Source: Actinomycetes bacterium
Lineage (GTDB): Bacteria; Actinomycetota; Acidimicrobiia; IMCC26256; PALSA-610
Assembly: GCA_025360585.1 (NCBI GenBank)
Contig: JANYBW010000041.1
Coordinates: 47,470 to 111,469 of the forward strand
Reading direction: 5' to 3'
Length of the DNA stretch: 64,000 bases
The stretch's first letter is position 1, and every line of letters starts with the position of its first letter. Under the pieces are notes generated by a model that did no database searches, was not told the DNA's origin, and saw nothing but the letters and a program-made list of their open reading frames with translations. This document shows positions 39,711 to 48,692 of this stretch, piece by piece. A program made the position numbers and the translations under genes.

Positions 39711-40250
39711 TTAGGGCCCCATCGTTAGGTGGTACAGGATCGCGGTGAGCGAGAGGCCGTCAGGCATGTTGCCCTGAGCTATTTCGCTACGCACTTGGTC
39801 GACCGACAGCCATTCGATACGTTCCGATTCGCTGGCATCGGTTGGCGGCCCCACGAGTTGCGCGCCCTGCGCAACAAAAATATGGAATCGCTGATCGCTA
39901 CTGCCGTTGGATGGGTTGAAGGCAACCAATGGTCGCAACGGGCCGGGCCGCCAACCGGTTTCTTCGAGTGTCTCGCGTGCCGCTGCCGCGATCGGGGTTT
40001 CACCCGCCTCAATACGACCAGCTGGTATTTCCCAACCCCAGCTATCGGTAATGAATCGGTGCCGCCAGAGCAACAAAATGCCTCGTTCAGGATCTACGAC
40101 GACGGTTCCGGCGGCCTTCAGCGGCATCCGCACCACATGGTGTTCGAATCGATCACCTCCGGGGATTTCAACATCGCACAACGAAAGCGAAACCCATTCG
40201 CTTTCGTAGATGTATCGCTCGCCGTGCACGCTCCATTGCATGGCTGCCAC
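39711..40250 (-). CDS. Nudix hydrolase (ADP-ribose pyrophosphatase-like)
   Basis: Hydrolase of 179 residues (176 from the ATG at 40241). The Nudix box is complete, from G-R-I-E-A-G-E-T through R-E-T-L-E-E-T-G, with all metal-binding glutamates. The preceding W-G-W-E-I-P-A and the overall length resemble NudF-type ADP-ribose or nucleotide-sugar diphosphatases. The exact substrate is uncertain. It stands alone, 55 nt from the CoA-transferase gene. Confidence 0.9.
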   Translation of the reverse strand: MAAMQWSVHGERYIYESEWVSLSLCDVEIPGGDRFEHHVVRMPLKAAGTVVVDPERGILLLWRHRFITDSWGWEIPAGRIEAGETPIAAAARETLEETGWRPGPLRPLVAFNPSNGSSDQRFHIFVAQGAQLVGPPTDASESERIEWLSVDQVRSEIAQGNMPDGLSLTAILYHLTMGP

Positions 40251-40305
40251 CGTACATTCCCTTCGGCGGAACCCGGCTCAACCACACCTACATAAGCCGG
40301 AGTCA

Positions 40306-41433
40306 CTAGCGGCTCCAAGGCTCAGCGCGGATTGCATCGCCGTCGGCATCGATTGTGCGCCCGATGTGGCGCACCTCGCCGGGAGTCCGTGACAGTCGGG
40401 CAACTGGTCGCTGTTGTGCGACCCCTTCGTACAACGGCACGATTTCGCGCTCTACCGCATGAGGATCCCGGAGCAGTTCGGTCATTGAGTAGACGGGTGC
40501 AATTGCTGCTTGCGCGCCTTCGAACGCGGCAATCACTTCACTCGATGATCGTTGCGCGATCCATGCAGTCACTAACTGGTTCAGCGCGTCGCGGTGTTCC
40601 GCGCGTCCCGCGAACGTCGTGAATCGATCGTCGTTGCCTACCCCAATCAGTTGCAACACCCGCGCCGCAACCGACTCCGCCGAAGTCGATACTGCAACCC
40701 ATTTACCGTCGGAGCACTGAAAGGTTCCGCGCGGGACGGTGTACGGAATCCCACTCCCGAGCCGGGGCTGGTCGTAACCCAAATGCGCCGCCGCCGATGG
40801 CAGGGCACTCATGAGTTGCAGCATCGATTCCAACAAGTTCACGTCGATCACTTGTCCGAGCCCTGACGCATCGCGGGCACGCAGGGCAACCATGACCGCA
40901 AACGCGCCTGCCAGCGCCGCGACCTCATCGGTGAGCGCAATCGGCGGAGGTAAAGGCGCGCCGTCGGGCTCACCATTGATCGCAGCGAAACCACTCATGG
41001 CTTCCGCCATCGTCGCAAAGCCAGCCTTGTGTGCGTAGGGCCCGGTTTGGCCGAAGCCAGAAACTCGCAGCACTACCAGTCGAGGATTCCGAGTGTGCAG
41101 CGCGTCCGGGCCGAGGCCGAGGCGTTCCAACGCTCCAGGACGCAGGTTTTCGATGAGTACATCGGCGCCGTCGACGATGCGCTGCATCACTGCGAAATCT
41201 TCAGGAGCTTTCAAATCCAACGCGATACAACGCTTATTGCGGTTCAGTAGCTTCCAGGTATAGCTGTCGCCACCTTCCGGCGGGAACCATCCCATCCGGC
41301 GTACGCCATCGCCAGTCGGCGCCTCGACCTTAATGACATCGGCGCCGAAGTCCGCCAAGTGCCGCGCAGCCCCAGGCCCGGCGAACACTGTCGCCATATC
41401 GACTACGCGGAGTCCGTCGAGCGCATTGGTCAT
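40306..41433 (-). CDS. Family III CoA-transferase (CaiB/BaiF)
   Basis: Protein of 375 residues with the family's opening L-D-G-L-R-V-V-D-M and A-G-P-G-A-A-R-H-L-A-D-F-G-A-D-V-I-K-V-E. The N-R-N-K-R segment, the N-L-R-P-G-A-L-E-R-L-G segment and G-Q-T-G-P-Y follow. Family members transfer CoA between acids (formyl-CoA, carnitine, succinyl-CoA types) or racemise 2-methylacyl-CoA. The sequence does not decide between these. Neighbouring acyl-CoA genes make an acyl-CoA role plausible. Confidence 0.88.
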   Translation of the reverse strand: MTNALDGLRVVDMATVFAGPGAARHLADFGADVIKVEAPTGDGVRRMGWFPPEGGDSYTWKLLNRNKRCIALDLKAPEDFAVMQRIVDGADVLIENLRPGALERLGLGPDALHTRNPRLVVLRVSGFGQTGPYAHKAGFATMAEAMSGFAAINGEPDGAPLPPPIALTDEVAALAGAFAVMVALRARDASGLGQVIDVNLLESMLQLMSALPSAAAHLGYDQPRLGSGIPYTVPRGTFQCSDGKWVAVSTSAESVAARVLQLIGVGNDDRFTTFAGRAEHRDALNQLVTAWIAQRSSSEVIAAFEGAQAAIAPVYSMTELLRDPHAVEREIVPLYEGVAQQRPVARLSRTPGEVRHIGRTIDADGDAIRAEPWSR

Positions 41434-41448
41434 TACTCAAACAATAGA

Positions 41449-41472
41449 AGGCGGCTCCCGAAGGAGCCGCCT
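41449..41472 (-). terminator. Hairpin terminator after the sedolisin gene
   Basis: A perfect 9-bp GC-rich stem (GGCGGCTCC with GGAGCCGCC) encloses a TTCG-type tetraloop on the minus strand, followed by TTCTATTGTTT. It lies 33 nt past the sedolisin stop and just before the CoA-transferase start. Confidence 0.75.
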
Positions 41473-41504
41473 CGTATCGCGTTGTGGAGGATCGACGTTT
41501 CTCG

Positions 41505-43475
41505 TTATCGTGCAAGCGCTCGAATGAAGTCCCAACCATTCGGAACGCCTCGGCCAGTCACATCGTCGTAGCCGACCGCGGTGTGGATGATCTGCGAGGA
41601 GGTGTCGTCGAACAAACGCAACGACGGGTTTCCGTATCCATCATTGGGGTTCTGCGAGTTCGCAAAATTCCGGCGGACGTCGGCGGCCTGGGCTCCGGGA
41701 ACCACATCACGAAACGCCTTCGCCGAAAGGGAATACAGCGCAATGTTGACGAGACCGTGACGATGCCCGGCATTTTGATCAACGAGGGCCATCATGCCGG
41801 CGAACAGCGGGGACGACAAACTCGTGCCACCAATTCGAAACTCGTCGTAGGACACACCCTCGGCGAACGTCTGCGTTTGGCCAATTAGCATTCCCGTGTT
41901 TGGGTCGCCGTCCATCGAAATATCGGGAACGACTCGCCCGCGCGCACCGAAGCGTTTCGCCAACGCGTCGGGAACAACACCGCGCTGGTAACTCGGTTCT
42001 TCGTAGACCCGGCTGGTTCCGCCGCCCGCGCCGTAGAGGTACGAAACATTCGCCGTATCCCAGCTCGTTGCGGGATCACCGAGCTGCACGAGGCCGGTTT
42101 CCCAGCCCTTTTCCACCACGACCTTGCCGTGCGCGTCGATGCCGGTACTCGTGCCACCGACGGCCGTGACCAACGGGCTGTTCGCGGAGAAGTCGACTTC
42201 GGGTTGAGTCAGGTTTCCAGCCCCCATCGCAAATTCGTCGCCGCTATCACCCGAAGAGAAGTAGAGGCCGATGCCTTGCGCGGCCGCTTGGGTAGCAATC
42301 GCATCGAAGATCGCACGCTCGTCCGCTGGAATCGCGGTTTCGCCAAGGTTGCCGTAGGAGTTTGAGATCAAGTTGACCTGATTGCCGTCGATCAGGTGCA
42401 CCAACGCAGCATCAATCGCTGGGTCCTCGCATGACTTGCCGCCGGAATAGATCACCTTCGCTCCGGGAGCGATCGCGTGCACGGCCTCAACGTCGAGGGT
42501 TTCTTCGCCGTACCAACCTTGCGGGTCGCAAGGGTTTTCCGATGACACGTCGAGAAGGCCGGGCGGGAACATCTCTCGGTATTGGTTAGCGGCCCACGGA
42601 TGGGTCGGATCGTTGCGTTGTGCGTAGGTGACGATGTCGGCTTTGATCGTCGGTGATGCGAACGCATCGACGATTCCGACGGTCACGCCACGCCCATCAA
42701 GGCCTTTGGCCACGAGTTGGTCGACGCCATACGCCGCGCGCAGCTGTGCGGGCTTGTAACCGCACGGCACCCACGGCACCGCACCAGTGATGCCCGCGAC
42801 GCGGGGCAATGTGTCGGCGAGGCTCGAGCCCCAGGACGCGGAACACGGGCGGGCGTTGCGAAAACCCGGTGACGGAGGCGCGTTGGTCGTCGCGCGGTCC
42901 GTGATGCCACCCGGCCGAACCAGCCGAGCACTTTCATCGAGACCGACAACGCCATTGATCAAGCCACTAACCGAAGTAGGAACGGTCGGGGCGGCATCAG
43001 CGGCCCGCAACGTAAGGCCACGAACCGAGTATCGACGCAGGTGCACACCGAACGCCGACTCCGAGGCACCGACCGAACCACTCGCCGAGACGTAGAGGTT
43101 GTTTCCCGGTACATAGCCAGTACGAAAACCGTTGCTGGTCAGCCACGCTGAAACCTGCGCCACATCGGAAGCTGTCGGCGAATAGGCCGCGTGGAATTGC
43201 GCACTTGACAGGTACTGGTGGTATTTCGGGCTCTTGGGATCGTTGACTGCTTGAGCGAACGCAGTAGCACCGTCTGCGTTACGAAGCTTGAGATAGACCC
43301 GCAACGACAACACGGCGTTGGTATCCGCGCTCCCACGACTATTGGCGGCATTCGCCCAAGCGACCTTGCCGTTGCGCAACGCAACGCGCGGGCTCGCCAC
43401 CGCGGCGTTCGTGGCACTCAGCGCAATTCCCGTTCCTAAAACGGTCGCGAGCCCTGCCGTTAGTGCTTTTCGCAT
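41505..43475 (-). CDS. Secreted S53 family serine-carboxyl peptidase (sedolisin/kumamolisin)
   Basis: Exported acid-type protease of 656 residues. It has a signal peptide (1-28, A-V-A-S cut region) and a pro-kumamolisin activation domain (about 45-190). In the catalytic domain, E and D lie in E-E-T-L-D-V-E-A-V-H, and the nucleophile serine in G-G-T-S-L-S-S-P-L-F-A-G. A calcium-site-like C-terminal region D-V-V-P-G ... N-D-G-Y-G-N-P follows. It probably digests peptides outside the cell. It is divergent from a secreted HEYAE protein across an AT-rich region and ends at a hairpin terminator. Confidence 0.93.
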   Translation of the reverse strand: MRKALTAGLATVLGTGIALSATNAAVASPRVALRNGKVAWANAANSRGSADTNAVLSLRVYLKLRNADGATAFAQAVNDPKSPKYHQYLSSAQFHAAYSPTASDVAQVSAWLTSNGFRTGYVPGNNLYVSASGSVGASESAFGVHLRRYSVRGLTLRAADAAPTVPTSVSGLINGVVGLDESARLVRPGGITDRATTNAPPSPGFRNARPCSASWGSSLADTLPRVAGITGAVPWVPCGYKPAQLRAAYGVDQLVAKGLDGRGVTVGIVDAFASPTIKADIVTYAQRNDPTHPWAANQYREMFPPGLLDVSSENPCDPQGWYGEETLDVEAVHAIAPGAKVIYSGGKSCEDPAIDAALVHLIDGNQVNLISNSYGNLGETAIPADERAIFDAIATQAAAQGIGLYFSSGDSGDEFAMGAGNLTQPEVDFSANSPLVTAVGGTSTGIDAHGKVVVEKGWETGLVQLGDPATSWDTANVSYLYGAGGGTSRVYEEPSYQRGVVPDALAKRFGARGRVVPDISMDGDPNTGMLIGQTQTFAEGVSYDEFRIGGTSLSSPLFAGMMALVDQNAGHRHGLVNIALYSLSAKAFRDVVPGAQAADVRRNFANSQNPNDGYGNPSLRLFDDTSSQIIHTAVGYDDVTGRGVPNGWDFIRALAR

Positions 43476-43586
43476 CGATCCTCCACGCCTGTGTCAATAG
43501 TTTCACGGAGCGTAGCGAAGTTTCTCGCTCCTCCCAAGCGCGCCGTGCCGCACAATCATTCCGAGCTAATCACACTTAAACCAGTA

Positions 43587-43618
43587 ATAACTTGTGATAA
43601 CTTGCTTTATCTAGTTAT
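43587..43618. promoter_or_regulatory. AT-rich direct/inverted repeats between divergent secreted-protein genes
   Basis: ATAACTTG occurs at 43587 and again at 43597, a spacing of one helical turn. CTAGTTAT at 43611 is an inverted near-copy. The surroundings are much more AT-rich than the rest of the window. The layout suits cooperative binding of a regulator controlling the sedolisin gene and the opposite secreted-protein gene. This role is inferred. Confidence 0.45.
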
Positions 43619-43708
43619 ATGGGGGCAGCTTCGGAACGGCAAACGTGGCCCGAAGCGGCTCGGCATTCCCCGCCCTCCAACCATTTGGTCTTTTCACTAG
43701 GAGTATCC

Positions 43709-44803
43709 GTGGAATCACGAATCAGAACACTGGGCGCGACTGCGCTCGTTACCTTTTGCCTCTTTGGCCCAAACCTTGCCGCCCGCCCCGCAGGTGCAGC
43801 ACCTCGATCATCGACCACATTTCAGTTACTGCCGCAGTCCCCAATTTCGCCAGAAGCTGCGGGCCGGTCTATCCATGGCTTGCATCTCATGGCCGTGCGC
43901 GGATCGCAGTCCGCAGTCCGAAACGGTGCGGCGACCCCGGCCCAACTGACGTTTCACGGCGGTGTCAGCAGCGTCGCGATCGAAGCCACACCCAAGGTCT
44001 ACGTCGTCTTTTACGGCAATCAATGGGGCAACGCCACCACCGTGAACGGCAACCTGACCTTTTCCGGTGACCCAAAGAAAGTCGCTCCCCGAGTACAAGT
44101 TTTTCTGCGCGGGCTCTACGGCTCAGAGAACTGGAGCACATCGACGACCCAGTACTGCGACGGTTTGGGGATCGGCGCGGGTCGCATTCAATGCGGAACT
44201 TCGGGCCGTCACATTAAGCACCCAACCGCGAGTCCGCTCGCGGGAGTTTGGTACGACAATGCAAGTAGCGCCGTCGCGGCTCCAAGCGAAGCGACCATTC
44301 GCGCTTCGGCAGTACGAGCTGCTCGGCACTTTGGCAACACGACCCCTGCGGTCAATGCTTCGGTGCAATACGTGATCGTCTCGCCGCACGGAATTGTGCC
44401 CACTGGATTCGGATCGCAATACTGCGCATACCACAGCAGTGGAATCTCGAGCGTCGGCACGATTGTGTATACAAATCTGCCGTACATTCCCGATGCTGGC
44501 GCGGGTTGCGGTCAAAACTTGGTGAACGCAGGCAGCGCAGGCACTCTCGATGGCGTGACGCTCGTGGAAGGACATGAGTATGCCGAGGTGCTCACGGATC
44601 AGTTCCCGCCTACCGGCTGGCTTGATTCCAGTGGCGCCGAAAACGGCGATAAATGCGCATGGATTACCAGCGGCGCGGGCAAAGGCGCGAATACGACGTT
44701 CCCGACCGGACGCTTTGCCGTGCAGTCACTGTGGAGCAACAACGCGAATGGCAACCGCGGTGGTTGCGTGATTTTCTACAACACCGCGTCCAGCCAAGGC
44801 TGA
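43709..44803 (+). CDS. Secreted protein with HEYAE motif, putative metal-dependent hydrolase
   Basis: Exported protein of 364 residues. The GTG at 43709 is chosen because AGGAG lies 5 nt upstream, and a signal peptide (about 1-33, ending G-A-A) begins there. The mature part has paired cysteines and near residue 290 the motif E-G-H-E-Y-A-E, then D-Q-F-P-P-T-G-W-L-D and E-N-G-D-K-C-A-W. H-E-x-x-E followed by conserved acids resembles a zinc or calcium site, but I cannot name an established peptidase family. Some resemblance to plant EXORDIUM/PHI-1 proteins is possible. It is divergent from a sedolisin gene. Confidence 0.75.
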   Translation: MESRIRTLGATALVTFCLFGPNLAARPAGAAPRSSTTFQLLPQSPISPEAAGRSIHGLHLMAVRGSQSAVRNGAATPAQLTFHGGVSSVAIEATPKVYVVFYGNQWGNATTVNGNLTFSGDPKKVAPRVQVFLRGLYGSENWSTSTTQYCDGLGIGAGRIQCGTSGRHIKHPTASPLAGVWYDNASSAVAAPSEATIRASAVRAARHFGNTTPAVNASVQYVIVSPHGIVPTGFGSQYCAYHSSGISSVGTIVYTNLPYIPDAGAGCGQNLVNAGSAGTLDGVTLVEGHEYAEVLTDQFPPTGWLDSSGAENGDKCAWITSGAGKGANTTFPTGRFAVQSLWSNNANGNRGGCVIFYNTASSQG

Positions 44804-44825
44804 ACTCGCAGTTGGGTTTGTAGGC

Positions 44826-44862
44826 GGGCTGCTCGACTCAATCACGATTGAGCGAGCAGCCC
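44826..44862. terminator. Bidirectional hairpin terminator
   Basis: A GGGCTGCTCG arm pairs with CGAGCAGCCC and an inner CTCAATC pairs with GATTGAG, with a single bulged A and a tiny loop. It lies between the convergent stops of the HEYAE protein and the phosphoesterase, so it can serve both transcripts. Confidence 0.75.
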
Positions 44863-44863
44863 A

Positions 44864-45970
44864 TTACCAAGTTTCAACAAAGCAACGATCAGCCAATTTG
44901 CCGAGCGCAAAATTGCGATACAGACCAGCATAGAGATCACGCGTCCGATCGGCCCAGCCCATCGCGTCACTTCCGCTCGTGCATCGACCAACCTGCAGAT
45001 AGCCACCTTCGTAGATTCGGTACTCGGCCCACGCACCGGGGTATTCCTTGGTCGAAGCAACTTCAACGATCGGAATATTGCGAACCGCGGGGTTGCGCAC
45101 AACCCGATTGCAATGCGTGTGGCCCGCGAAATATCCAGCCACGCGATCATGGCGAGCGAACAACTCCAACAGTTGCTCAGTGCATTCGGGGATGACGCCA
45201 AAAAACTTGTCCGTTCGCGGATCGGTGGTTGCGTCCCAGAGCTGATGGTGTCCGAAGACCAACACCGGATTGGGGGCGCCCGTGAACACGTTGTCGAGCC
45301 ATGCGAGTTGCGCGCGAGTGACGACACCGTTTGGATGTTCGTAGCGCGACGTATCGAGCATCACCGCGGTTACGCCGGGCAATTCAACGACCTTCGAACC
45401 AACGTTCGCGACCACTTCGGAGTTGTAGGACTCGTGGTTCCCGCGGATGTGATGCAAACGATCGCCGAAGGTTCCGTAGGCATCGAGAAACGCTTGGTAT
45501 TGCTCAGTGGTTCCGCTACTCGTGAGGTCGCCCTTGACCAGTACCGAGTCGAGTTTCGTTCGCTCAATGTCGGCGATGACCGAGCGATTCATTACGTCCG
45601 GGTAGGCCTCATCGCGGGGCGAGCGCGTGAACACCGGCCCGACCGCGGACTCGCCGCCGATCAATCCACAAATCTGTTCACCGAAGTGGACGTCGTTGAC
45701 CGTGGCGAAACGACACAGCAGTTTCCCGGACGGCTCGGCCAATGTTGTCACTGTTGCGGGGAGGTACGCATCCGGCGCAACTCCCGAAACGCGCAGGGAG
45801 TATTCATGAGCCGGAGACAAACCGCCAACGGTCACATGGTGATACGGACCGACAGTCGTGACCTCGTGATCACCGACCGACGTGGTGACCTCAACCCCAA
45901 CATCGGTGCTAAACGTCACGACAATTTCATCGTGAGCGACGGTATACAGCTCAGCGTTTCGCGGAATCAC
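44864..45970 (-). CDS. Calcineurin-like metallophosphoesterase with N-terminal fibronectin-like domain
   Basis: Protein of 368 residues. Residues about 1-80 look like a beta-sandwich/FN3 fold (S-P-A-H-E-Y-S-L-R-V near its end). The phosphoesterase core follows: D-V-H, then V-K-G-D-L-T-S, I-R-G-N-H-E-S, F-G-H-H-Q and G-H-T-H-C-N, all five metal-binding blocks. No signal peptide is visible, so it is probably cytoplasmic. The substrate is unknown; nucleotides, phosphodiesters and phospholipids are all possible. Confidence 0.88.
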   Translation of the reverse strand: MIPRNAELYTVAHDEIVVTFSTDVGVEVTTSVGDHEVTTVGPYHHVTVGGLSPAHEYSLRVSGVAPDAYLPATVTTLAEPSGKLLCRFATVNDVHFGEQICGLIGGESAVGPVFTRSPRDEAYPDVMNRSVIADIERTKLDSVLVKGDLTSSGTTEQYQAFLDAYGTFGDRLHHIRGNHESYNSEVVANVGSKVVELPGVTAVMLDTSRYEHPNGVVTRAQLAWLDNVFTGAPNPVLVFGHHQLWDATTDPRTDKFFGVIPECTEQLLELFARHDRVAGYFAGHTHCNRVVRNPAVRNIPIVEVASTKEYPGAWAEYRIYEGGYLQVGRCTSGSDAMGWADRTRDLYAGLYRNFALGKLADRCFVETW

Positions 45971-46014
45971 GCACCCAACTTAGGACGTGCGCTAACAGCA
46001 AATTGAGGCGTGCG

Positions 46015-46236
46015 TTAGGCGCGGGCGCGACGGGCGATACGGCCCGAGAGCCGCCAAGGTCCGCGTTGCATTCCTGCGCGTTGGGCGGTGCGCCGGGAAG
46101 ATTCGACCCAGACGTGCAACGTGTCGTCGCGGTTTTCTCCGACGGCATTATTGGACGCGGCCGCAGCCGAAACAACAGCGAAGACCGCAGCAATCGCCGC
46201 GGCTTCTTCTGGCGTTGGCGTTGGTGTGATCTGCAT
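46015..46236 (-). CDS. Acyl-CoA carboxylase epsilon-like subunit
   Basis: Very small protein of 73 residues, 14 nt downstream of the carboxylase beta gene. It has the pattern of actinobacterial AccE/PccE proteins: P-T-P-E-E-A-A-A-I-A-A-V-F-A-V near the start, an Ala-rich helix, a central W, then R-R and a C-terminal W-R-L-S-G-R. Such subunits stabilise or stimulate the carboxyltransferase complex. Identification rests on pattern and position, as the family is weakly conserved. Confidence 0.75.
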   Translation of the reverse strand: MQITPTPTPEEAAAIAAVFAVVSAAAASNNAVGENRDDTLHVWVESSRRTAQRAGMQRGPWRLSGRIARRARA

Positions 46237-46250
46237 CGGTATCGGCGTTT

Positions 46251-47777
46251 CTACAGCGGGCCGTTGCCGTGCTTGCGCGACGGAAGGTTCTCTTTTTTGG
46301 TCCGTAGTACTTCGAGGGCCGCGACCAGCACCTTGCGGGTCTCGCGAGGATCAATCACATCATCGACGTATCCACGTTCCGCGGCTTGATACGGATTCAA
46401 GAACTTGTCTTCGTAATCCTCTTTCGTCAAGCCCTTGTTGCCAAGGATCTGCACGGCGCCATCGGTACCCATGACCGCGATCTCGGCACCAGGCCAGGCG
46501 TACGCGAGATCCGCGCCGATCGATTTGGAGTTCATCACGACGTACGCGCCGCCGTAGCCCTTACGCGTAATGATCTGCACTCGCGGCACCGTCGCTTCGC
46601 AATACGCGTACAGCAACTTCGCGCCATGACGAATGATCCCGCTGTGTTCCTGGTTCGTGCCCGGCAAGAAACCCGGCACGTCGACGAACGTCACCAACGG
46701 AATATTGAACGCATCGCAGGTACGCACGAAGCGCGCCGCTTTTTCTGACGCATCGATGTCGAGACATCCGGCTAACACCTGCGGTTGATTGCCGACGACA
46801 CCGATGACGTGACCATCGATTCGAGAGAACCCACAAACAATGTTGAGCGCCCACTGCGGAAACACTTCGAAAAACTCGCCGTCATCGGCAATTTCCGCGA
46901 TGACCTTTTTCATGTCGTAGGCCTTGTTCACCGAATCGGGAATGAGGCTCATGATGTTGTCGCAGACCCGGTTCGGGTCATCGGATGGCTCGAAGAACGG
47001 CGGATCTTCAAGGTTGTTTGATGGCAAAAATGACAACAAATACCGCACCATTTCGATGCATTGGGTTTCGTCGTCGGCGGTGAACGTTGCGACACCGGAT
47101 TTGGTTGCGTGCGCGACCGCACCACCAAGTTCTTGTTGCGTGACGTCTTCGCCGGTCACCGTCTTGACCACATCCGGCCCAGTGATGAACATGTACGACG
47201 TGTCTTTGACCATGAAGATGAAATCTGTCATCGCGGGGCTGTACACCGCGCCACCGGCACAAGGCCCCATGATCACCGAGATCTGTGGGATTACACCGCT
47301 CGCTTGCACATTGCGGTAGAAGATTCCGCCGTAGCTCGCGAGACTGACGACGCCTTCTTGGATACGCGCGCCAGCGCCGTCGTTGAGGCCAACGAAGGGT
47401 GCGCCAACCGAAGCCGCGAGATCCATGACCTTGTGGATCTTTTCGGCGAACACCTCGCCAAGCGCTCCACCGAACAACGTAAAGTCCTGGGAGAACAAAA
47501 AGATCTTGCGACCGTCAACTTTGCCCCATCCGGTCACCACACCGTCGGTGAGCGGCCGGTTGTTTTCAATCCCAAAGCCGTGGGCGCGGTGACGCACGAG
47601 CATGTCGAGTTCGTGGAAACTGCCGGGATCAACCAGCAGCTCGATCCGTTCGCGGGCAGTGAGCTTGCCGCGCTCGTGTTGGCGCTGGACTGCGGCTTCA
47701 GACCCGGCATGCAGGGCCTGTTCTTTCAGCTTGGCTAGCTGGTCGATGCGCGCTTCGATCGGATTGGTGTTCGACAT
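46251..47777 (-). CDS. pccB: Acyl-CoA (propionyl-CoA) carboxylase beta subunit
   Basis: Carboxyltransferase subunit of 508 residues. It moves CO2 from biotin to propionyl-CoA, giving methylmalonyl-CoA. The N-terminal crotonase-like half has G-A-R-I-Q-E-G-V and M-G-P-C-A-G-G-A-V-Y-S-P-A, the oxyanion loop for biotin and CoA. The second half has F-V-D-V-P-G-F-L-P-G-T and G-K-G-Y-G-G-A-Y. The biotinylated alpha subunit is not in this window. Together with the epimerase and crotonyl-CoA carboxylase/reductase nearby, it fits propionyl-CoA recycling in the ethylmalonyl-CoA pathway. Confidence 0.93.
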   Translation of the reverse strand: MSNTNPIEARIDQLAKLKEQALHAGSEAAVQRQHERGKLTARERIELLVDPGSFHELDMLVRHRAHGFGIENNRPLTDGVVTGWGKVDGRKIFLFSQDFTLFGGALGEVFAEKIHKVMDLAASVGAPFVGLNDGAGARIQEGVVSLASYGGIFYRNVQASGVIPQISVIMGPCAGGAVYSPAMTDFIFMVKDTSYMFITGPDVVKTVTGEDVTQQELGGAVAHATKSGVATFTADDETQCIEMVRYLLSFLPSNNLEDPPFFEPSDDPNRVCDNIMSLIPDSVNKAYDMKKVIAEIADDGEFFEVFPQWALNIVCGFSRIDGHVIGVVGNQPQVLAGCLDIDASEKAARFVRTCDAFNIPLVTFVDVPGFLPGTNQEHSGIIRHGAKLLYAYCEATVPRVQIITRKGYGGAYVVMNSKSIGADLAYAWPGAEIAVMGTDGAVQILGNKGLTKEDYEDKFLNPYQAAERGYVDDVIDPRETRKVLVAALEVLRTKKENLPSRKHGNGPL

Positions 47778-47803
47778 GAGGGCAAAGGGTACCTGCGCCG
47801 CAT

Positions 47804-48688
47804 TCAGGCACTACCAACGACAGCCCGCGCAACTTCCGCGAAGCGACGAAAGACTCCGAAGTGGCCAAGATCGGGCCATGTAATGAGGCTGGCACCCGGG
47901 ATTCGTGTCGAGTAGGCCTTGACATCTTCGCCATTGTCGGGGTCGAGCTGCCCGTGAAAGACATGGGTTGGGACACCAACATCGGCGAGCGCGAAGCCAA
48001 ACGGCAGCCACATCGCGACCAGGTCCTCGGCAATGCCTTGCGCACCGTTACCGATTGCTTCGCGCATTTGGTGCTCAAACATTGGCCGCAGCTCGGGATC
48101 ACTGAGGATCTCGCGGTCGGGGCCACGGCCGCTGCCGAGAAACAGCGTGGGGTCGTCGCTGAATGCGACCATTCGTTTGACGATGCGGCGCTTCGCGCGC
48201 TCGGCCTGCCCAGTACGGGCCAGCTCAGCAAGCGGGCTTCGTTCAGCGCCAAGCAGATCCATTGCGTTGGGTACCTCATCAAGCGGGCCAGGGCCGTTCA
48301 CCAGCGCCAACGCGCAGACACGTTTCGGGCCAAGGACGCGGGCGGTGGCGACACCAAACGGGCAGCCGCCCGACCACGCAACCAAACCCACGCGATCGAG
48401 CTCGAGGTGATCGATGAGCGCAGCGACGTCGGGAGCACAATCGCCGACCAACCGATCAGGTTTCGACGTGCTCAGGCCGTAGCCCGGACGATCGAACGTA
48501 ATCAGCCGGATACCGTCGGGAAGGGGTGGCACCAACAAACGGGATCCCGGCGAACCGTGGAAGAACACGATCGGAAATCCTTGGGGATCACCGCTCTCCA
48601 GGAACCCCAACTTCCGGCCATCACCCAACCTCATGGGTCCTGCAAAGTGGTCACCTTTGACCACCTCGTGGGACACAGGGTCCGTCAA
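47804..48688 (-). CDS. Alpha/beta-fold hydrolase
   Basis: Hydrolase of about 294 residues. The start is uncertain: a TTG at 48688 has AGGA 8 nt upstream inside the epimerase end, while a GTG at 48676 has no clear site. F-F-H-G-S-P-G-S-R is the oxyanion region. The nucleophile elbow reads A-W-S-G-G-C (S-x-G), the acid is in H-G-Q-L-D-P-D, and the histidine in P-D-L-G-H-F-G-V-F. Substrate unknown. It lies between the epimerase and the carboxylase beta gene in the same direction. Confidence 0.85.
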   Translation of the reverse strand: MTDPVSHEVVKGDHFAGPMRLGDGRKLGFLESGDPQGFPIVFFHGSPGSRLLVPPLPDGIRLITFDRPGYGLSTSKPDRLVGDCAPDVAALIDHLELDRVGLVAWSGGCPFGVATARVLGPKRVCALALVNGPGPLDEVPNAMDLLGAERSPLAELARTGQAERAKRRIVKRMVAFSDDPTLFLGSGRGPDREILSDPELRPMFEHQMREAIGNGAQGIAEDLVAMWLPFGFALADVGVPTHVFHGQLDPDNGEDVKAYSTRIPGASLITWPDLGHFGVFRRFAEVARAVVGSA

Positions 48689-48692
48689 CGAG

